A DNA stretch of 48,490 nucleotides from an uncultured Clostridia bacterium (GTDB lineage: Bacteria; Bacillota; Clostridia; Oscillospirales; Acutalibacteraceae): positions 1 through 48,490 of the forward strand of contig CANRMX010000013.1 in assembly GCA_947631855.1 (NCBI GenBank), in the 5' to 3' direction. The position numbers and the translations under genes were made by a program. Of the stretch, positions 24,876 through 33,879 are shown one piece after another (positions within the stretch are counted from its first letter, which is position 1; every line of letters starts with the position of its first letter). The notes below the pieces were generated by a model. It saw only the letters and a program-made list of their open reading frames with translations. It had not been told where the DNA came from and did no database searches.

Positions 24876-26357
24876 GTGAAGCTGCGAACGACCAGTATTT
24901 CCAACCGATGGTTCGTCAACACCCTGGGCGCGGTGATCATCGTCCTTTCGGTGTCCATCGTCACCCTGTCCCTCACCGTGCGCAGTTCCACCTATTCGGG
25001 CATCGAGCAGACCCTCACCGGGCGCATGGATGAGCTGCTCAACTGGCTCTCCTCCTCCGGCGGGCAGACCTCCTCCGAATTCATCGCCATCGCCCGGGAT
25101 TATATCGAACAATTCCCCGACAAGAACACCATGGAGATCATGGCCCTTAACCGCAGCGGGCGGATCTTTGTCACCTCCACCGGCTTCGAGCCGGACCAAA
25201 ATCAGGAGATGCCCGACTACGAGCAGGCCCTGCAAAGCCCCACGGATTCCGGCAAATGGGTGGGCAGGCTCAATAACGGGGAAAAGGTCATGGCCATCAC
25301 CCGGGTGGTGCGCAACCGCATGGGCAGCCTGACCGGCTCCGTGCGGTACCTGGTCTCCATGGAAAAGGCCGACGCCCAGACCCAGCGGGTCATTTTGATC
25401 CTCATCGCCGCCGGGGTGTTCATCATGCTGCTGATCACCTTCTCCGGCATCTATTTCATCCGCTCTATCCTCGTCCCGGTGCAGCAGGTCAGCGAGGGCG
25501 CCAAGAAGATCGCCCAGGGGGATTTCGCCGTGCGCATCGCCAAGGCGCGGGACGATGAGCTGGGCCAGCTGTGCGATTCCATCAACGACATGGCCGGGGA
25601 ATTGGCCGCCTCCGAGCAGCTGAAAAACGATTTCATCTCCTCCGTCTCCCACGAGCTGCGCACGCCCCTGACGGCCATCCAGGGCTGGGCGGAGACCCTC
25701 CGGGAAGACCCTGACCCCAAAACTTCGGAGCGTGGCGTGGGCATCATCATCGGGGAGACCGCCCGGCTGTCCGGGCTGGTGGAGGAGCTGCTGGATTTCT
25801 CCCGCCTCCAGGGCGGACGGATGCGCCTGCACGTCTCCCGGCTGGATACGGTGGCCCAGCTGGATGCAGCGGTGTTCCTGTTCACCGACCGTGCCCAGGG
25901 CGAGGGCAAGGAGCTCATCTATGAGGAATGTCCCTCCCTGCCCGCCGTGTATGGCGACGCCGACCGGCTGCGGCAGGTGCTGGTGAACGTGCTGGACAAC
26001 GCCCTGAAATACACCGAAGCCGGGGGCAAGATCACCGTCTCCGCGGCGGAAGCGGCAGGCAAGGTGCGCATCACCATCCGGGACACGGGCTGCGGCATCC
26101 CGGCGGAGCACCTGCCCTTTGTGAAGAAGAAATTCTACAAGGCCAATCAGCTGGTGCGGGGCTCCGGCATCGGGCTGGCGGTGGCCGATGAGATCATCGC
26201 CCTCCATGGCGGCGCGCTGGACGTGGCCAGTGTGGAGGGGGCTGGCACCACCGTGACCGTCACCCTGCCCAGCTGCCGCTGGACGGAGGAGCATCCCGAC
26301 AGCGCCGCGCCGGAAATTCGGAACTACATCGAAGAAAGAAGAGAAGCGAATGGCTAA
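24876..26357 (+). CDS. HAMP-containing sensor histidine kinase
   Basis: The 493-aa membrane kinase has TM1 at about 13-35, an extracytoplasmic domain to about 170, and TM2 at 172-194. It then has a HAMP domain (about 195-247), a HisKA with His259 in SVSHELRTPL, and a HATPase domain with NVLDNALKYT, DTGCGIP and GSGIGLAVADE. The GTG start at 24876 follows GAGGGAGGTG. It is the cognate partner of the response regulator 33 bp upstream. The signal is unknown. Confidence 0.93.
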   Translation: MKLRTTSISNRWFVNTLGAVIIVLSVSIVTLSLTVRSSTYSGIEQTLTGRMDELLNWLSSSGGQTSSEFIAIARDYIEQFPDKNTMEIMALNRSGRIFVTSTGFEPDQNQEMPDYEQALQSPTDSGKWVGRLNNGEKVMAITRVVRNRMGSLTGSVRYLVSMEKADAQTQRVILILIAAGVFIMLLITFSGIYFIRSILVPVQQVSEGAKKIAQGDFAVRIAKARDDELGQLCDSINDMAGELAASEQLKNDFISSVSHELRTPLTAIQGWAETLREDPDPKTSERGVGIIIGETARLSGLVEELLDFSRLQGGRMRLHVSRLDTVAQLDAAVFLFTDRAQGEGKELIYEECPSLPAVYGDADRLRQVLVNVLDNALKYTEAGGKITVSAAEAAGKVRITIRDTGCGIPAEHLPFVKKKFYKANQLVRGSGIGLAVADEIIALHGGALDVASVEGAGTTVTVTLPSCRWTEEHPDSAAPEIRNYIEERREANG

Positions 26358-27288
26358 GAAAATCACCACCATCGGCGGCCAGGCCCTGATGGAAGGCATC
26401 ATGATGGTGGGCCCCACCCGCACGGTGGCGGCCTTCTGCGACAGCCACGGGAACATCTCCACCGAGGAGATCGTCTCCCCACGGCTCACCAAGAAATACC
26501 CCATCCTGGGCAAGCCCTTCATCCGGGGCATTTTCTCCCTGATCGATTCCTACCGGCTGGGCTACAAGGCCCTCTCCCTTTCGGCGGACAAGATCACCGA
26601 GGACACCGGCGAGGAGGAGCTTTCCGGGGTGGACAAGTGGCTCACCGAGCACCTGGGGGACAAGCTCACCGGGATCATCATGGGCGCGGGGGCCGTGCTG
26701 GGGGTGCTGCTGGCAGTCCTGCTGTTCTTCTTCCTGCCCACCGTCCTCTTTAACGGATTGCAGCATCTGGTGCCGGGCGATATCGGCTGGGCCCGCTCCA
26801 TCTTCGAGGGGGTGCTGCGGATCCTGCTGTTCTTGGGCTATGTGGCGCTGATCGCCCGCATCCCCGATATCCGCCGGGTGTTCCAATACCACGGCGCGGA
26901 GCACAAGACCATCTTCTGCTACGAAAACGACCTGCCCCTCACCGTGGAGAACGTGAAAGCCCAGGGCCGGTTCCATCCCCGCTGCGGCACCAGCTTCCTC
27001 ATCCTCATGCTGCTGCTGGGCATCCTCGTGGGCTTCTTCATCCCCTTTTCCAATCCGTTCCTGCGCACCGCCGCGAAGCTGCTGTGTATCCCCATCATCA
27101 TGAACGTGGGCTACGAGGTGCAGAAATTCTGCGCCCGGCGGGATTCCCGCTTCTGCCGCATCCTCACGGCCCCGGGGCTGTGGGTGCAGCGCCTCACCGT
27201 GAAGGAGCCCGACGACAAGATGATCGAGGCCGCCATCGCCGCCATGGAGGCGGTGATCCCGGAGCACGGGGAGGATCTGATCCGGTGA
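26350..27288 (+). CDS. DUF1385 family membrane protein
   Basis: The 312-aa protein begins with the family signature GGQALMEGIMMVGP (about residues 8-21). It has a hydrophobic pair of segments near 105-135, the conserved YHGAEHKTIFCYE region (about 178-190), RFHPRCGTSF, and two further membrane segments. It overlaps the kinase gene by 8 bp and prmC by four bases (GTGA). DUF1385 genes commonly precede prmC and prfA in Firmicutes. The biochemical role is not established. Confidence 0.9.
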   Translation: MAKKITTIGGQALMEGIMMVGPTRTVAAFCDSHGNISTEEIVSPRLTKKYPILGKPFIRGIFSLIDSYRLGYKALSLSADKITEDTGEEELSGVDKWLTEHLGDKLTGIIMGAGAVLGVLLAVLLFFFLPTVLFNGLQHLVPGDIGWARSIFEGVLRILLFLGYVALIARIPDIRRVFQYHGAEHKTIFCYENDLPLTVENVKAQGRFHPRCGTSFLILMLLLGILVGFFIPFSNPFLRTAAKLLCIPIIMNVGYEVQKFCARRDSRFCRILTAPGLWVQRLTVKEPDDKMIEAAIAAMEAVIPEHGEDLIR

Positions 27289-28139
27289 CGTACCGCCAGC
27301 TGTATCTCACCGCCCGCCGCCTGCTGGACAGCGTCGGTATCGACGCGCCCGGGGCGGACGCCGCCCTGCTGCTGGAGCACTTTTTCGGGCTCACCCGGCC
27401 GGGGCTTGCGCTGCACGGGGAGGAAACCCCCACGGCGGAAAAGGAAGCTGCCTTTCTAAAAGCCGCGCACCAGCGGGCCGAGCACCGCCCCCTGCAATAC
27501 ATTTTAGGCCGGTGGGAGTTCATGGGCCTCTCCCTTGCCGTGGGCGAAGGGGTGCTGGTCCCACGGGAGGACACGGGCATTTTGGTGGAGGCCGTGGCCA
27601 ATGCGATCGCCGCCCGGCCCGACGCCGTGGGCGTGGACCTCTGCGCGGGTACCGGCGCGGTGGCTTTGGGGATCGCTTCCCTTGCCCGGCTGCAAGCAGC
27701 GACCTGCGTGGAGATTTCCCCCGCCGCTTTCGCCTATCTGGAAAAGAATCTTGCCGCGTATCCTGAGTACCCCATCCGCGCGGTGCAGGGCGATATCCTG
27801 CGCCCGGAAACGGCTGAATGGTTTGCCGACGGCAGTCTGGATTTTCTGGCCGCCAACCCGCCCTACATCCCCACCGGCGAACTGTGCGCCCTGCAGGCGG
27901 AGGTGCAGAACGAGCCCGCCCTGGCGCTGGACGGCGGCGCAGACGGGCTGCGGTTTTATCGGGCCATTGGGGAGCTGTGGGTGCGGAAAGTGAAACCGGG
28001 CGGCGCGGTGGCCGTGGAGATCGGCGAGGAGCAGGGCCAGGCGGTTGCCAAAATCCTGCAAGCCGCAGGCGTGACGGACATCGAAATATTCAAGGATGGG
28101 GCCGGCCTGCCCCGCTGCGTGGCGGGCAAAGCCCGGTGA
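27285..28139 (+). CDS. prmC: Peptide chain release factor N5-glutamine methyltransferase
   Basis: The 284-aa protein methylates the GGQ glutamine of release factors. The N-terminal helical domain carries VPREDTGILV. The SAM-binding DLCAGTGAVALGIA (about 118-131) and the catalytic NPPY motif (191-194) are present. The GTG start at 27285 overlaps the DUF1385 stop, and longer in-frame extensions into that gene are not credible. prfA does not follow. Confidence 0.93.
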   Translation: MTYRQLYLTARRLLDSVGIDAPGADAALLLEHFFGLTRPGLALHGEETPTAEKEAAFLKAAHQRAEHRPLQYILGRWEFMGLSLAVGEGVLVPREDTGILVEAVANAIAARPDAVGVDLCAGTGAVALGIASLARLQAATCVEISPAAFAYLEKNLAAYPEYPIRAVQGDILRPETAEWFADGSLDFLAANPPYIPTGELCALQAEVQNEPALALDGGADGLRFYRAIGELWVRKVKPGGAVAVEIGEEQGQAVAKILQAAGVTDIEIFKDGAGLPRCVAGKAR

Positions 28140-28150
28140 ATCGAAACTGA

Positions 28151-28186
28151 AAAAGGATGGTACCGCATCAGCCGTACCATCCTTTT
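28151..28186. terminator. Bidirectional terminator between prmC and the GNAT gene
   Basis: AAAAGGATGGTAC and GTACCATCCTTTT form a perfect 13-bp stem with a 10-nt loop and T/A tracts on both sides, between two convergent genes. Confidence 0.9.
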
Positions 28187-28198
28187 GTGTTTCTGCTT

Positions 28199-28687
28199 TC
28201 AACTGCCCGGCGGCGCCCAGGGCTCCATACCAATGGCCCGCATCACCCGCTGCATGGCGAGATTCCGGGCGTTGGTCTCGCAGACTGCCGCCCGGCCCTG
28301 TGCCAAAATATCCCCCACGATGTACGCGCACAGGCACTTGGCCAATCCCCTGCCCCGGGCGTTGGGCCAGGTGCTCACCGCCCGCAGTTCCCAGGCGTCT
28401 CCGGGGAGGAATTCCACGCCCGCCAGCGCCAGCAGCCTGCCGTCCTCCACAAACCCGCAGAGTTTGCCTCTGCCCGTTCCGTCGGCGGGCCAGTCCACAG
28501 GCATGCGCGCCATGGAGATGCCAAAATACGTGTCCGTCTCCCGGTGGACGTTGAACCCAGCCAGGTATTCCCGCAGCAGCTCCCGGTCGCCCGCCGGGTC
28601 CAGCCACCGCACCTGTGGGGCGGGGTGGGGAATCCACCGCCGGATATCGTCGATCCGGCACCAATAGCTTGCTTCAGAATTCGTCAT
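28199..28687 (-). CDS. GNAT-type acetyltransferase
   Basis: The 162-aa protein shows the GNAT core WELRAVSTWPNARGRGLAKCL, where NARGRGLA is the acetyl-CoA loop, followed by CETNARNLAMQRVMRAIGM. The substrate is unknown. Its start overlaps the recX 3' end by 14 bp, so it appears to be the third gene of the recA-recX transcription unit. Confidence 0.85.
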   Translation of the reverse strand: MTNSEASYWCRIDDIRRWIPHPAPQVRWLDPAGDRELLREYLAGFNVHRETDTYFGISMARMPVDWPADGTGRGKLCGFVEDGRLLALAGVEFLPGDAWELRAVSTWPNARGRGLAKCLCAYIVGDILAQGRAAVCETNARNLAMQRVMRAIGMEPWAPPGS

Positions 28688-29291
28688 CGGCCTGCTCCAG
28701 GGCCCGGCGGATCAGCTCATAGGAAAAGCCCAGCCTTTGCAGCGCGGCAAAGGCCCGCCGCTTCACCTTTTCGTCCTCCTGCCAGTGGGCGTATTTCTTT
28801 TCCAGCACGCTGCGGATGTTCTCCAGCGCCGCGTCCTCGCCGCCGTATTCCGCCACCAGTTCGTCGATGAGCCCGCTGTCGATGCCCTTGAGGCGCAGCT
28901 CCTGCCGCACCCGGGCCGCGCCGTACCGTTTGCGCTCAAACAGCTCCCGGGCGTAGTCCCGGGCAAAGCGGTCGTCGTCCACCAGGCCCAGCTCCTCCAT
29001 GCGCTCCGCGGCCGCCCGGGCCGCGTCCTTGTCGATCTGCGCCCACACCAGCTTGTCCCGCAGCTCCTTTTTGGAGTGATTCCGGTGTTCCAGCAGGTAC
29101 AGCGCCTTTTCCTGTGCCCGCCGGGCGTTGGAGGCTTCGAGCAATTCCCGCAGCGCCTCGTCGGTCAGTTCGTCCCCGGGCTTCAGCTTCGCCCGGAGAA
29201 AGACCTCCGTGTCGATCTTCACCGCCGCCTCGCCGTCGATAAACAGCTGGGTCAGCCCCTTGCGCCGGGGCTCCGCCGCCGTCAGCTCCAT
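28674..29291 (-). CDS. recX: Regulatory protein RecX
   Basis: The 205-aa helical protein modulates RecA filaments. RecX repeats are recognisable: ALYLLEHRNHSKKELRDKL, VDDDRFARDYARELFERKRYG and KGIDSGLIDELV. Its ATG overlaps the recA stop (TGATG), so the two are translationally coupled. Confidence 0.92.
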   Translation of the reverse strand: MELTAAEPRRKGLTQLFIDGEAAVKIDTEVFLRAKLKPGDELTDEALRELLEASNARRAQEKALYLLEHRNHSKKELRDKLVWAQIDKDAARAAAERMEELGLVDDDRFARDYARELFERKRYGAARVRQELRLKGIDSGLIDELVAEYGGEDAALENIRSVLEKKYAHWQEDEKVKRRAFAALQRLGFSYELIRRALEQADDEF

Positions 29292-30463
29292 CAGTCGTCA
29301 TCCACCGTGATGTCGATGCTCTGCTTGGCCGCCGCCCGGGTGGTGGGGGTGGGGACGGGGGCTTCTCCGGCCACGGGCTCTACCGGCGCGGCCACGGGGC
29401 TTGCGCCGCCCCTGCCGGGCTTTTCGTAGAGCTTGTCCACGTTGGCCCGCACCTTTTCCTCCACTTCCTGCGCCACCTCGGGATTGTTGGCCAGATAGTC
29501 CTTGCTGTTGTCCCTGCCCTGCCCGATCCTTTGGCCGTTATAGGAGAACCAGGAGCCGCTCTTCTGGATGATATCCAGCTGGACAGCGATATCCAGCAGT
29601 TCACCGGTGCGGGAGATGCCGGTGCCGTACATCACGTCGAATTCCGCCGTGCGGAAGGGCGGGGCGATCTTGTTCTTGACCACCTTGGTGCGGGTGCGCG
29701 CGCCGATGATATCGGTGCCGGACTTGATGACCTCGCCCTTGCGCACCTCGATGCGCACGGAGGAGTAGAATTTCAGCGCCCGGCCGCCGGGAGTGACCTC
29801 GGGGTTGCCGTAGATCACGCCCACCTTTTCCCGCAGCTGATTGATAAAGATGGCCACGCAGTTGGATTTGGAGATTGCGCCCGCCAGCTTGCGCAGGGCC
29901 TGGCTCATCAGCCGGGCCTGCAGGCCCACATGGGTGTCGCCCATCTCCCCTTCGATCTCCGCCCTGGGCACCAGCGCCGCCACGGAGTCCACCACGATCA
30001 CGTCGATGGCGTTGGAGCGCACCAGCGCCTCGGTGATCTCCAGCGCCTGCTCGCCGGTATCGGGCTGGGACACCAGCAGGCTCTCCACGTCCACGCCCAG
30101 GTTCCCGGCGTATACCGGGTCCAGCGCGTGCTCCACGTCGATAAACGCCGCGTTGCCGCCGCGCTTCTGGCCCTCCGCGATGCAGTGCAGGGCCAGAGTG
30201 GTCTTGCCGGAGGATTCCGGCCCGTAGATCTCCACAATGCGGCCCCGGGGCAGACCGCCGATCCCCAGCGCCAGATCCAGCGAAAGGGAGCCGGTGGGGA
30301 TGGCCTCCACGTTGAGGGCCGAATCCTGGCCCAGGCGCATCACCGCGCCCTCGCCAAACTGCTTCTTGATCTGTGCCAGCGCCGTTTCCAGTGCCTTTGC
30401 CTTGGCCTCGGGGTTGCCGTCGGCCGCCCGGGTGCTGACCGGCGCGTTCTTCTTATCCGCCAT
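29291..30463 (-). CDS. recA: Recombinase RecA
   Basis: The 390-aa ATPase catalyses strand exchange and LexA autocleavage. Walker [10 protein letters not shown] lies at 81-89. The core includes [19 protein letters not shown] and the DNA-binding loop region [14 protein letters not shown]. The C-terminal tail is long, Pro/Ala-rich and ends with an acidic DDD. It has its own promoter at 30537-30565 and an upstream DinR-like box, and heads recA-recX-GNAT. Confidence 0.97.
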   Translation of the reverse strand: MADKKNAPVSTRAADGNPEAKAKALETALAQIKKQFGEGAVMRLGQDSALNVEAIPTGSLSLDLALGIGGLPRGRIVEIYGPESSGKTTLALHCIAEGQKRGGNAAFIDVEHALDPVYAGNLGVDVESLLVSQPDTGEQALEITEALVRSNAIDVIVVDSVAALVPRAEIEGEMGDTHVGLQARLMSQALRKLAGAISKSNCVAIFINQLREKVGVIYGNPEVTPGGRALKFYSSVRIEVRKGEVIKSGTDIIGARTRTKVVKNKIAPPFRTAEFDVMYGTGISRTGELLDIAVQLDIIQKSGSWFSYNGQRIGQGRDNSKDYLANNPEVAQEVEEKVRANVDKLYEKPGRGGASPVAAPVEPVAGEAPVPTPTTRAAAKQSIDITVDDD

Positions 30464-30536
30464 TGTTTCTTGCTCCTTTCATACTCTGGTACCGTCCCGC
30501 CGCCCGGCGGGAGATTTCCAGTTATCGTCTGGGTCT

Positions 30537-30565
30537 ATTATACAGGATTGTTTTGGGAAATGCAA
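30537..30565 (-). promoter_or_regulatory. recA promoter
   Basis: On the minus strand, TTGCAT (30560-30565) and TATAAT (30537-30542), 17-bp spacer, about 74 bp upstream of the recA ATG. Confidence 0.8.
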
Positions 30566-30583
30566 TGGATTTTCGGAAAATTA

Positions 30584-30597
30584 CGAACAAATGTTTA
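30584..30597. promoter_or_regulatory. Candidate LexA/DinR operator upstream of recA
   Basis: CGAACAAATGTTTA fits the Bacillus-type SOS box CGAACRNRYGTTYC at all positions but the last. It lies 19 bp upstream of the recA -35 box, where repressor binding is plausible. Confidence 0.6.
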
Positions 30598-30629
30598 TGA
30601 GAATTTTTAGGCACATTCGTTCGTGACGG

Positions 30630-32168
30630 TCAGATTTCCTCCACCGGCCGCAGGCCCTCGGGGGTCAATTCCAGGAGGACGTCGCACACCTCCCGCAGGT
30701 ACTTCCGGTCGTGGGATACGCTGAGGATCGCCCCGCCGAAACCGCCCAAGATCGAGCGGATCACCGGCCCGGAAAGGGGGCTGAAATTCCGGGTGGGCTC
30801 GTCCAGCAGCAGCACGTTTGCCCCGTCCAAAATCATCTTCAGGAAAAACAGCTTGGCCTTCTGCCCGCCGGAAAGCTCCCCGATGCTGTGGGCGCATTCC
30901 TCCGCCGTGTACTTCATGCTGCCCAGATAGGTCTTCACCCGGGTCAGCTCCTCCTTGAGCCCTGTCCGGGCCAGAAATTCCACCGGGGTCAGGGATTCGT
31001 CCACGGTCTCGCCGTAGTTCTGGGGCATGTAGGCGGCCTTCAGATCGTCCCGGGCCAGCAGCTCCCGGGCGATGCGCCGCAGCAGGGTGGTCTTGCCCAC
31101 GCCGTTGGCCCCCACGATCCCGATGTGCCTTGGCCCGCGGATGTACAGCTTGATCTCCTTGGCCAGCGTCTTGCCGCCCACGGTGAGCCGGGGCAGGGCA
31201 AAGTCCAGCACCACCTTGCCCTCGGGCAGGGCAACAGTCTCGGGGAAGCCGATGAGGATCGCCTCCTCGCTCTCGGGCATCTGGGTCATCTCCTCGTGGG
31301 CCCGGTCCAGCCGGCGCTCCAGGGATTTCACCCCGTGCATCTTCTTTTTTAACAGCCGCCCGCCGCCCGGGTCCGCCCGGGAGATGGTGTTCTGCTCGTG
31401 CTCCACCCGCTGATAGATCTGCCGGAATTTTTCCAGCTTTTCCCGTTCCTCCGCCCGTTCCTTCCGGGCCATCTGCTCCTGATGGGCGAATTTCTCCCTG
31501 CGCTCCTCCGCATACTGCCGGTAGCCCACCCGCGCCAGCGTCCACCGGGGCAGGCGCTTTTTCCGCAGCTGCTCCAGATGCAGGATGCCGTTGGCCGTGT
31601 TTTCCAGCAGCGTCTCGTCGTGGGAGATGTACAGCACCGGCTGGGGGCAGTCCCGGATGAAGCCCTCCAGCCACTCCAGCGTGGGGATGTCCAGATCGTT
31701 GGAGGGCTCGTCCAGCAGGTAGCAGTCCGGAGCCCGGAGGGTCAGCAGGGCCATCCGCAGCTTCACGCTCTCCCCACCGGACAAGGTGCCCATGGGCCGT
31801 GGATCGTAAAACAATTCCGGGGACAGCCGCAGCCGGGCGGCGGTCTCCCCCAAAAGCCGGGGATCGGCGTCCAGAAAGGCCGGCTCCTCGCAGCAGAAGC
31901 TGTACACGCTGGCCGCCCGCTGGGCCCCGGTGAGCTCCTGGGCCAGATAGCCCAGGGTCATGCCGTCCCGCTGAATTTCCCCGCTCCACTCGATATACGC
32001 TTCCACGCCGGGGTCGCCGTAGATCAGCCGGAGCAGGGTGGATTTCCCGTTGCCCTCCTCGCCGATCACCGCGATCTTGTCGCCCGGTCGCAGGGAGAAG
32101 GTGAAGTCCCGCAGCAGGTCGTGCAGGTCTTTTTTGTTGGAAAAAGAAAGATTTTTGATTTGCAGCAT
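30630..32168 (-). CDS. Antibiotic-resistance-type ABC-F ATPase
   Basis: The 512-aa soluble protein has two ABC domains and no membrane segments. The first has Walker A GEEGNGKST (36-44), LSGGESVKLRMALL and YLLDEPSNDLD. The second has GANGVGKTTLL, LSGGQKAKLFFLK and LLLDEPTRNFSPLSG. The long charged linker between them is the part that enters the ribosome in this family. The NFSPLS variant of the second D-loop region is typical of Vga/Lsa/VmlR-like ribosome-protection proteins. The ATG at 32168 follows AGGGAGG. A promoter and terminator-bearing leader upstream support drug-responsive attenuation. Which antibiotic class is involved is unknown. Confidence 0.88.
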   Translation of the reverse strand: MLQIKNLSFSNKKDLHDLLRDFTFSLRPGDKIAVIGEEGNGKSTLLRLIYGDPGVEAYIEWSGEIQRDGMTLGYLAQELTGAQRAASVYSFCCEEPAFLDADPRLLGETAARLRLSPELFYDPRPMGTLSGGESVKLRMALLTLRAPDCYLLDEPSNDLDIPTLEWLEGFIRDCPQPVLYISHDETLLENTANGILHLEQLRKKRLPRWTLARVGYRQYAEERREKFAHQEQMARKERAEEREKLEKFRQIYQRVEHEQNTISRADPGGGRLLKKKMHGVKSLERRLDRAHEEMTQMPESEEAILIGFPETVALPEGKVVLDFALPRLTVGGKTLAKEIKLYIRGPRHIGIVGANGVGKTTLLRRIARELLARDDLKAAYMPQNYGETVDESLTPVEFLARTGLKEELTRVKTYLGSMKYTAEECAHSIGELSGGQKAKLFFLKMILDGANVLLLDEPTRNFSPLSGPVIRSILGGFGGAILSVSHDRKYLREVCDVLLELTPEGLRPVEEI

Positions 32169-32184
32169 ACGCCCTCCCTGATAT

Positions 32185-32218
32185 AAAAAAAGTCTGCCCC
32201 CGCAAAACGGGAACAGAC
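32185..32218 (-). terminator. Leader terminator (probable attenuator) of the ABC-F gene
   Basis: On the minus strand, GTCTGTTCCCG and CGGGGGCAGAC form an 11-bp stem (two G-U pairs) around TTTTG, followed by seven T residues, 17 bp before the ABC-F start codon. It is a textbook intrinsic terminator placed inside the leader. Confidence 0.85.
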
Positions 32219-32400
32219 CGCTTTTCGCTGTTCGAGCAGGCGCGCAGGCACGCGCCGCCGGTTGGAGAGCGACAGGCAGTAAGTCCCGAATCCACAGCAG
32301 GGGAAAGCCCGCGCATCCCGCAGGCAAATGATCCTGTTCTGTTTCATCGATGACTTACTTCCGCATTCTTCCACTTCTTTCAGAGCGATTTCCATTTCCC
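32219..32400 (-). ncRNA. 5' leader of the ABC-F mRNA with possible short upstream ORFs
   Basis: The leader of about 180 nt lies between the promoter and the terminator hairpin. It contains ATGCGGAAGTAA (32365 to 32354, encoding only Met-Arg-Lys) and an ATG at 32347 opening MKQNRIICLRDARAF. Neither has a strong ribosome binding site. Translated leader ORFs with a conditional terminator are the usual control of ARE ABC-F genes; which ORF is used here cannot be decided from sequence. Confidence 0.5.
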
Positions 32401-32429
32401 ATTGTACCCGAATCCTCCGGAAATGTCAA
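32401..32429 (-). promoter_or_regulatory. Promoter of the ABC-F gene
   Basis: On the minus strand, consensus TTGACA (32424-32429) and TACAAT (32401-32406) with a 17-bp spacer. Confidence 0.85.
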
Positions 32430-32550
32430 GGCCTCCCCGGGAAAACCGCCTCCAAAGCGCGGTTCTATTGCACGGAATCACAAAATAAGCCCGCGAAAGG
32501 AATCGAAAATTGGCAGGGGCGTTGAATTTCAAAAAAACCCCGGGGATGTG

Positions 32551-32579
32551 TGGAAATCCCGGCGGAAGTGTGCTAAGAT
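32551..32579 (+). promoter_or_regulatory. Promoter of the PRPP synthetase gene
   Basis: TAAGAT (32574-32579) with extended -10 TGC, and a weak -35 TGGAAA at 17 bp. The segment GGCGGAAGTGTG just before the -10 resembles the asnB promoter (GCGGAAGTGTG). Confidence 0.5.
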
Positions 32580-32665
32580 TATATCCGCAGGGTATGCCCT
32601 GCACGCAGACCGTTGGACAATTTAATAGCGAAGAGTGGCTCGGAGAAAGGAAAGGCCGATATTGT

Positions 32666-33850
32666 ATGGAATCTTCTGCACAGTTCTTTAATCCCGATAC
32701 CCGTGTGGCGCCGTTGGGGCTCGTCTCTCTGGAAGGGGCGTCGGAGCTTTGCGACAAGATCGAAGCCCATCTGCTCCGGTGGGCCCGGGAGGCCGGCATG
32801 GATGTGGAGACCTTTCGGATCAAAAGCAGCTGTCCCCGGTTTTCTTCCGGCGACGGCAAGGGGCTTATCAGCGACACCGTGCGGGGATATGACCTCTACT
32901 TCATCGTGGATGTGGGCAACTACAGCTGCACCTACGACTACTTCGGCTATCAGAACCACATGTCCCCCGACGACCACTATCAGGACCTGAAACGGCTGAT
33001 CCAGGCGGCCAGCGGCAAGGCCCACCGGCTCAACGTCATCATGCCCATCCTCTATGGCGGCCGCCAGCACCGCCGGAACTACCGGGAATCTCTGGACTGC
33101 GCCTGGGCGCTGCAGGAGCTCCACACCATGGGCGTCTCCAATGTGGTGGCCTTTGATGCCCACGACCCCAACGTGCAGAACGCCATCCCGCTGATGGGCT
33201 TCGACAACCTGATGCCCTCCTACCAGGTGCTCAAGGCCATGTTCCGGGCTTTCCCCGATCTCTCCACCGACCGGGACCAGTTCATGGTGGTCAGCCCCGA
33301 CGAGGGCGCGCTGAACCGCAATATGTACTATGCCTCCGTGCTGGGGGTGGAGATGGGCATGTTCTACAAGCGCCGGGATTATTCCCAGGTGGTGGACGGC
33401 CGCAACCCCATTGTGGCCCACGAGTATTTGGGCAGCAGCGTGGAGGGCAAGGACGTGTTTATCTCCGACGACATCATCTCCTCCGGCGAATCCATGCTGG
33501 ACATCGCCTACAGCCTCAAGGAGCGCCGGGCCCGGCGCATCTTCGCCTACGCCACCTACGCCATCTTCACCAAGGGGCTGGAGGCCTTCGACAAGGCGTA
33601 TGCCGACGGCGTCATCGACGGAGTATTCGGCTCCAACCTGACCTACCGCACCGAGGCACTGAAAAACCGCCCCTGGTTCTATGAGGTGGATGTCTCCAAG
33701 TATATCGCCTATTTCATCTCCGCCTTGAATCACGATATCTCCGTCACCTCCCTGGTGGACCCCCACGCGAAGATCGAGGCTCTCCTGGCCAAGCGCCGGG
33801 CAGAGCAGAAGCTGCAGGCCGGCCATCAGCTGAGCTTCGAGAAAGCATAA
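32666..33850 (+). CDS. Ribose-phosphate diphosphokinase (long variant)
   Basis: The 394-aa protein has phosphoribosyltransferase-type features of PRPP synthetase: a ribose-5-phosphate region VVSPDEGALNRN, and the PRPP loop VFISDDIISSGESMLDIA late in the sequence. It would make PRPP from ribose-5-phosphate and ATP. It is about 75 residues longer than classical Prs, and the N-terminal half matches the classical enzyme less clearly. The ATG at 32666 is preferred; upstream in-frame starts precede the promoter. A related phosphoribosyl-transfer role cannot be excluded. Confidence 0.8.
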   Translation: MESSAQFFNPDTRVAPLGLVSLEGASELCDKIEAHLLRWAREAGMDVETFRIKSSCPRFSSGDGKGLISDTVRGYDLYFIVDVGNYSCTYDYFGYQNHMSPDDHYQDLKRLIQAASGKAHRLNVIMPILYGGRQHRRNYRESLDCAWALQELHTMGVSNVVAFDAHDPNVQNAIPLMGFDNLMPSYQVLKAMFRAFPDLSTDRDQFMVVSPDEGALNRNMYYASVLGVEMGMFYKRRDYSQVVDGRNPIVAHEYLGSSVEGKDVFISDDIISSGESMLDIAYSLKERRARRIFAYATYAIFTKGLEAFDKAYADGVIDGVFGSNLTYRTEALKNRPWFYEVDVSKYIAYFISALNHDISVTSLVDPHAKIEALLAKRRAEQKLQAGHQLSFEKA

Positions 33851-33879
33851 ACCGCCGCGAGAGCACATAAAATAGCACG

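Noticed and set aside
32066-32395. A 109-residue protein in the ABC-F leader
   Set aside because: The frame begins at the transcription start region without a ribosome binding site and runs through the terminator into the ABC-F gene in another frame. Only short leader ORFs are plausible.
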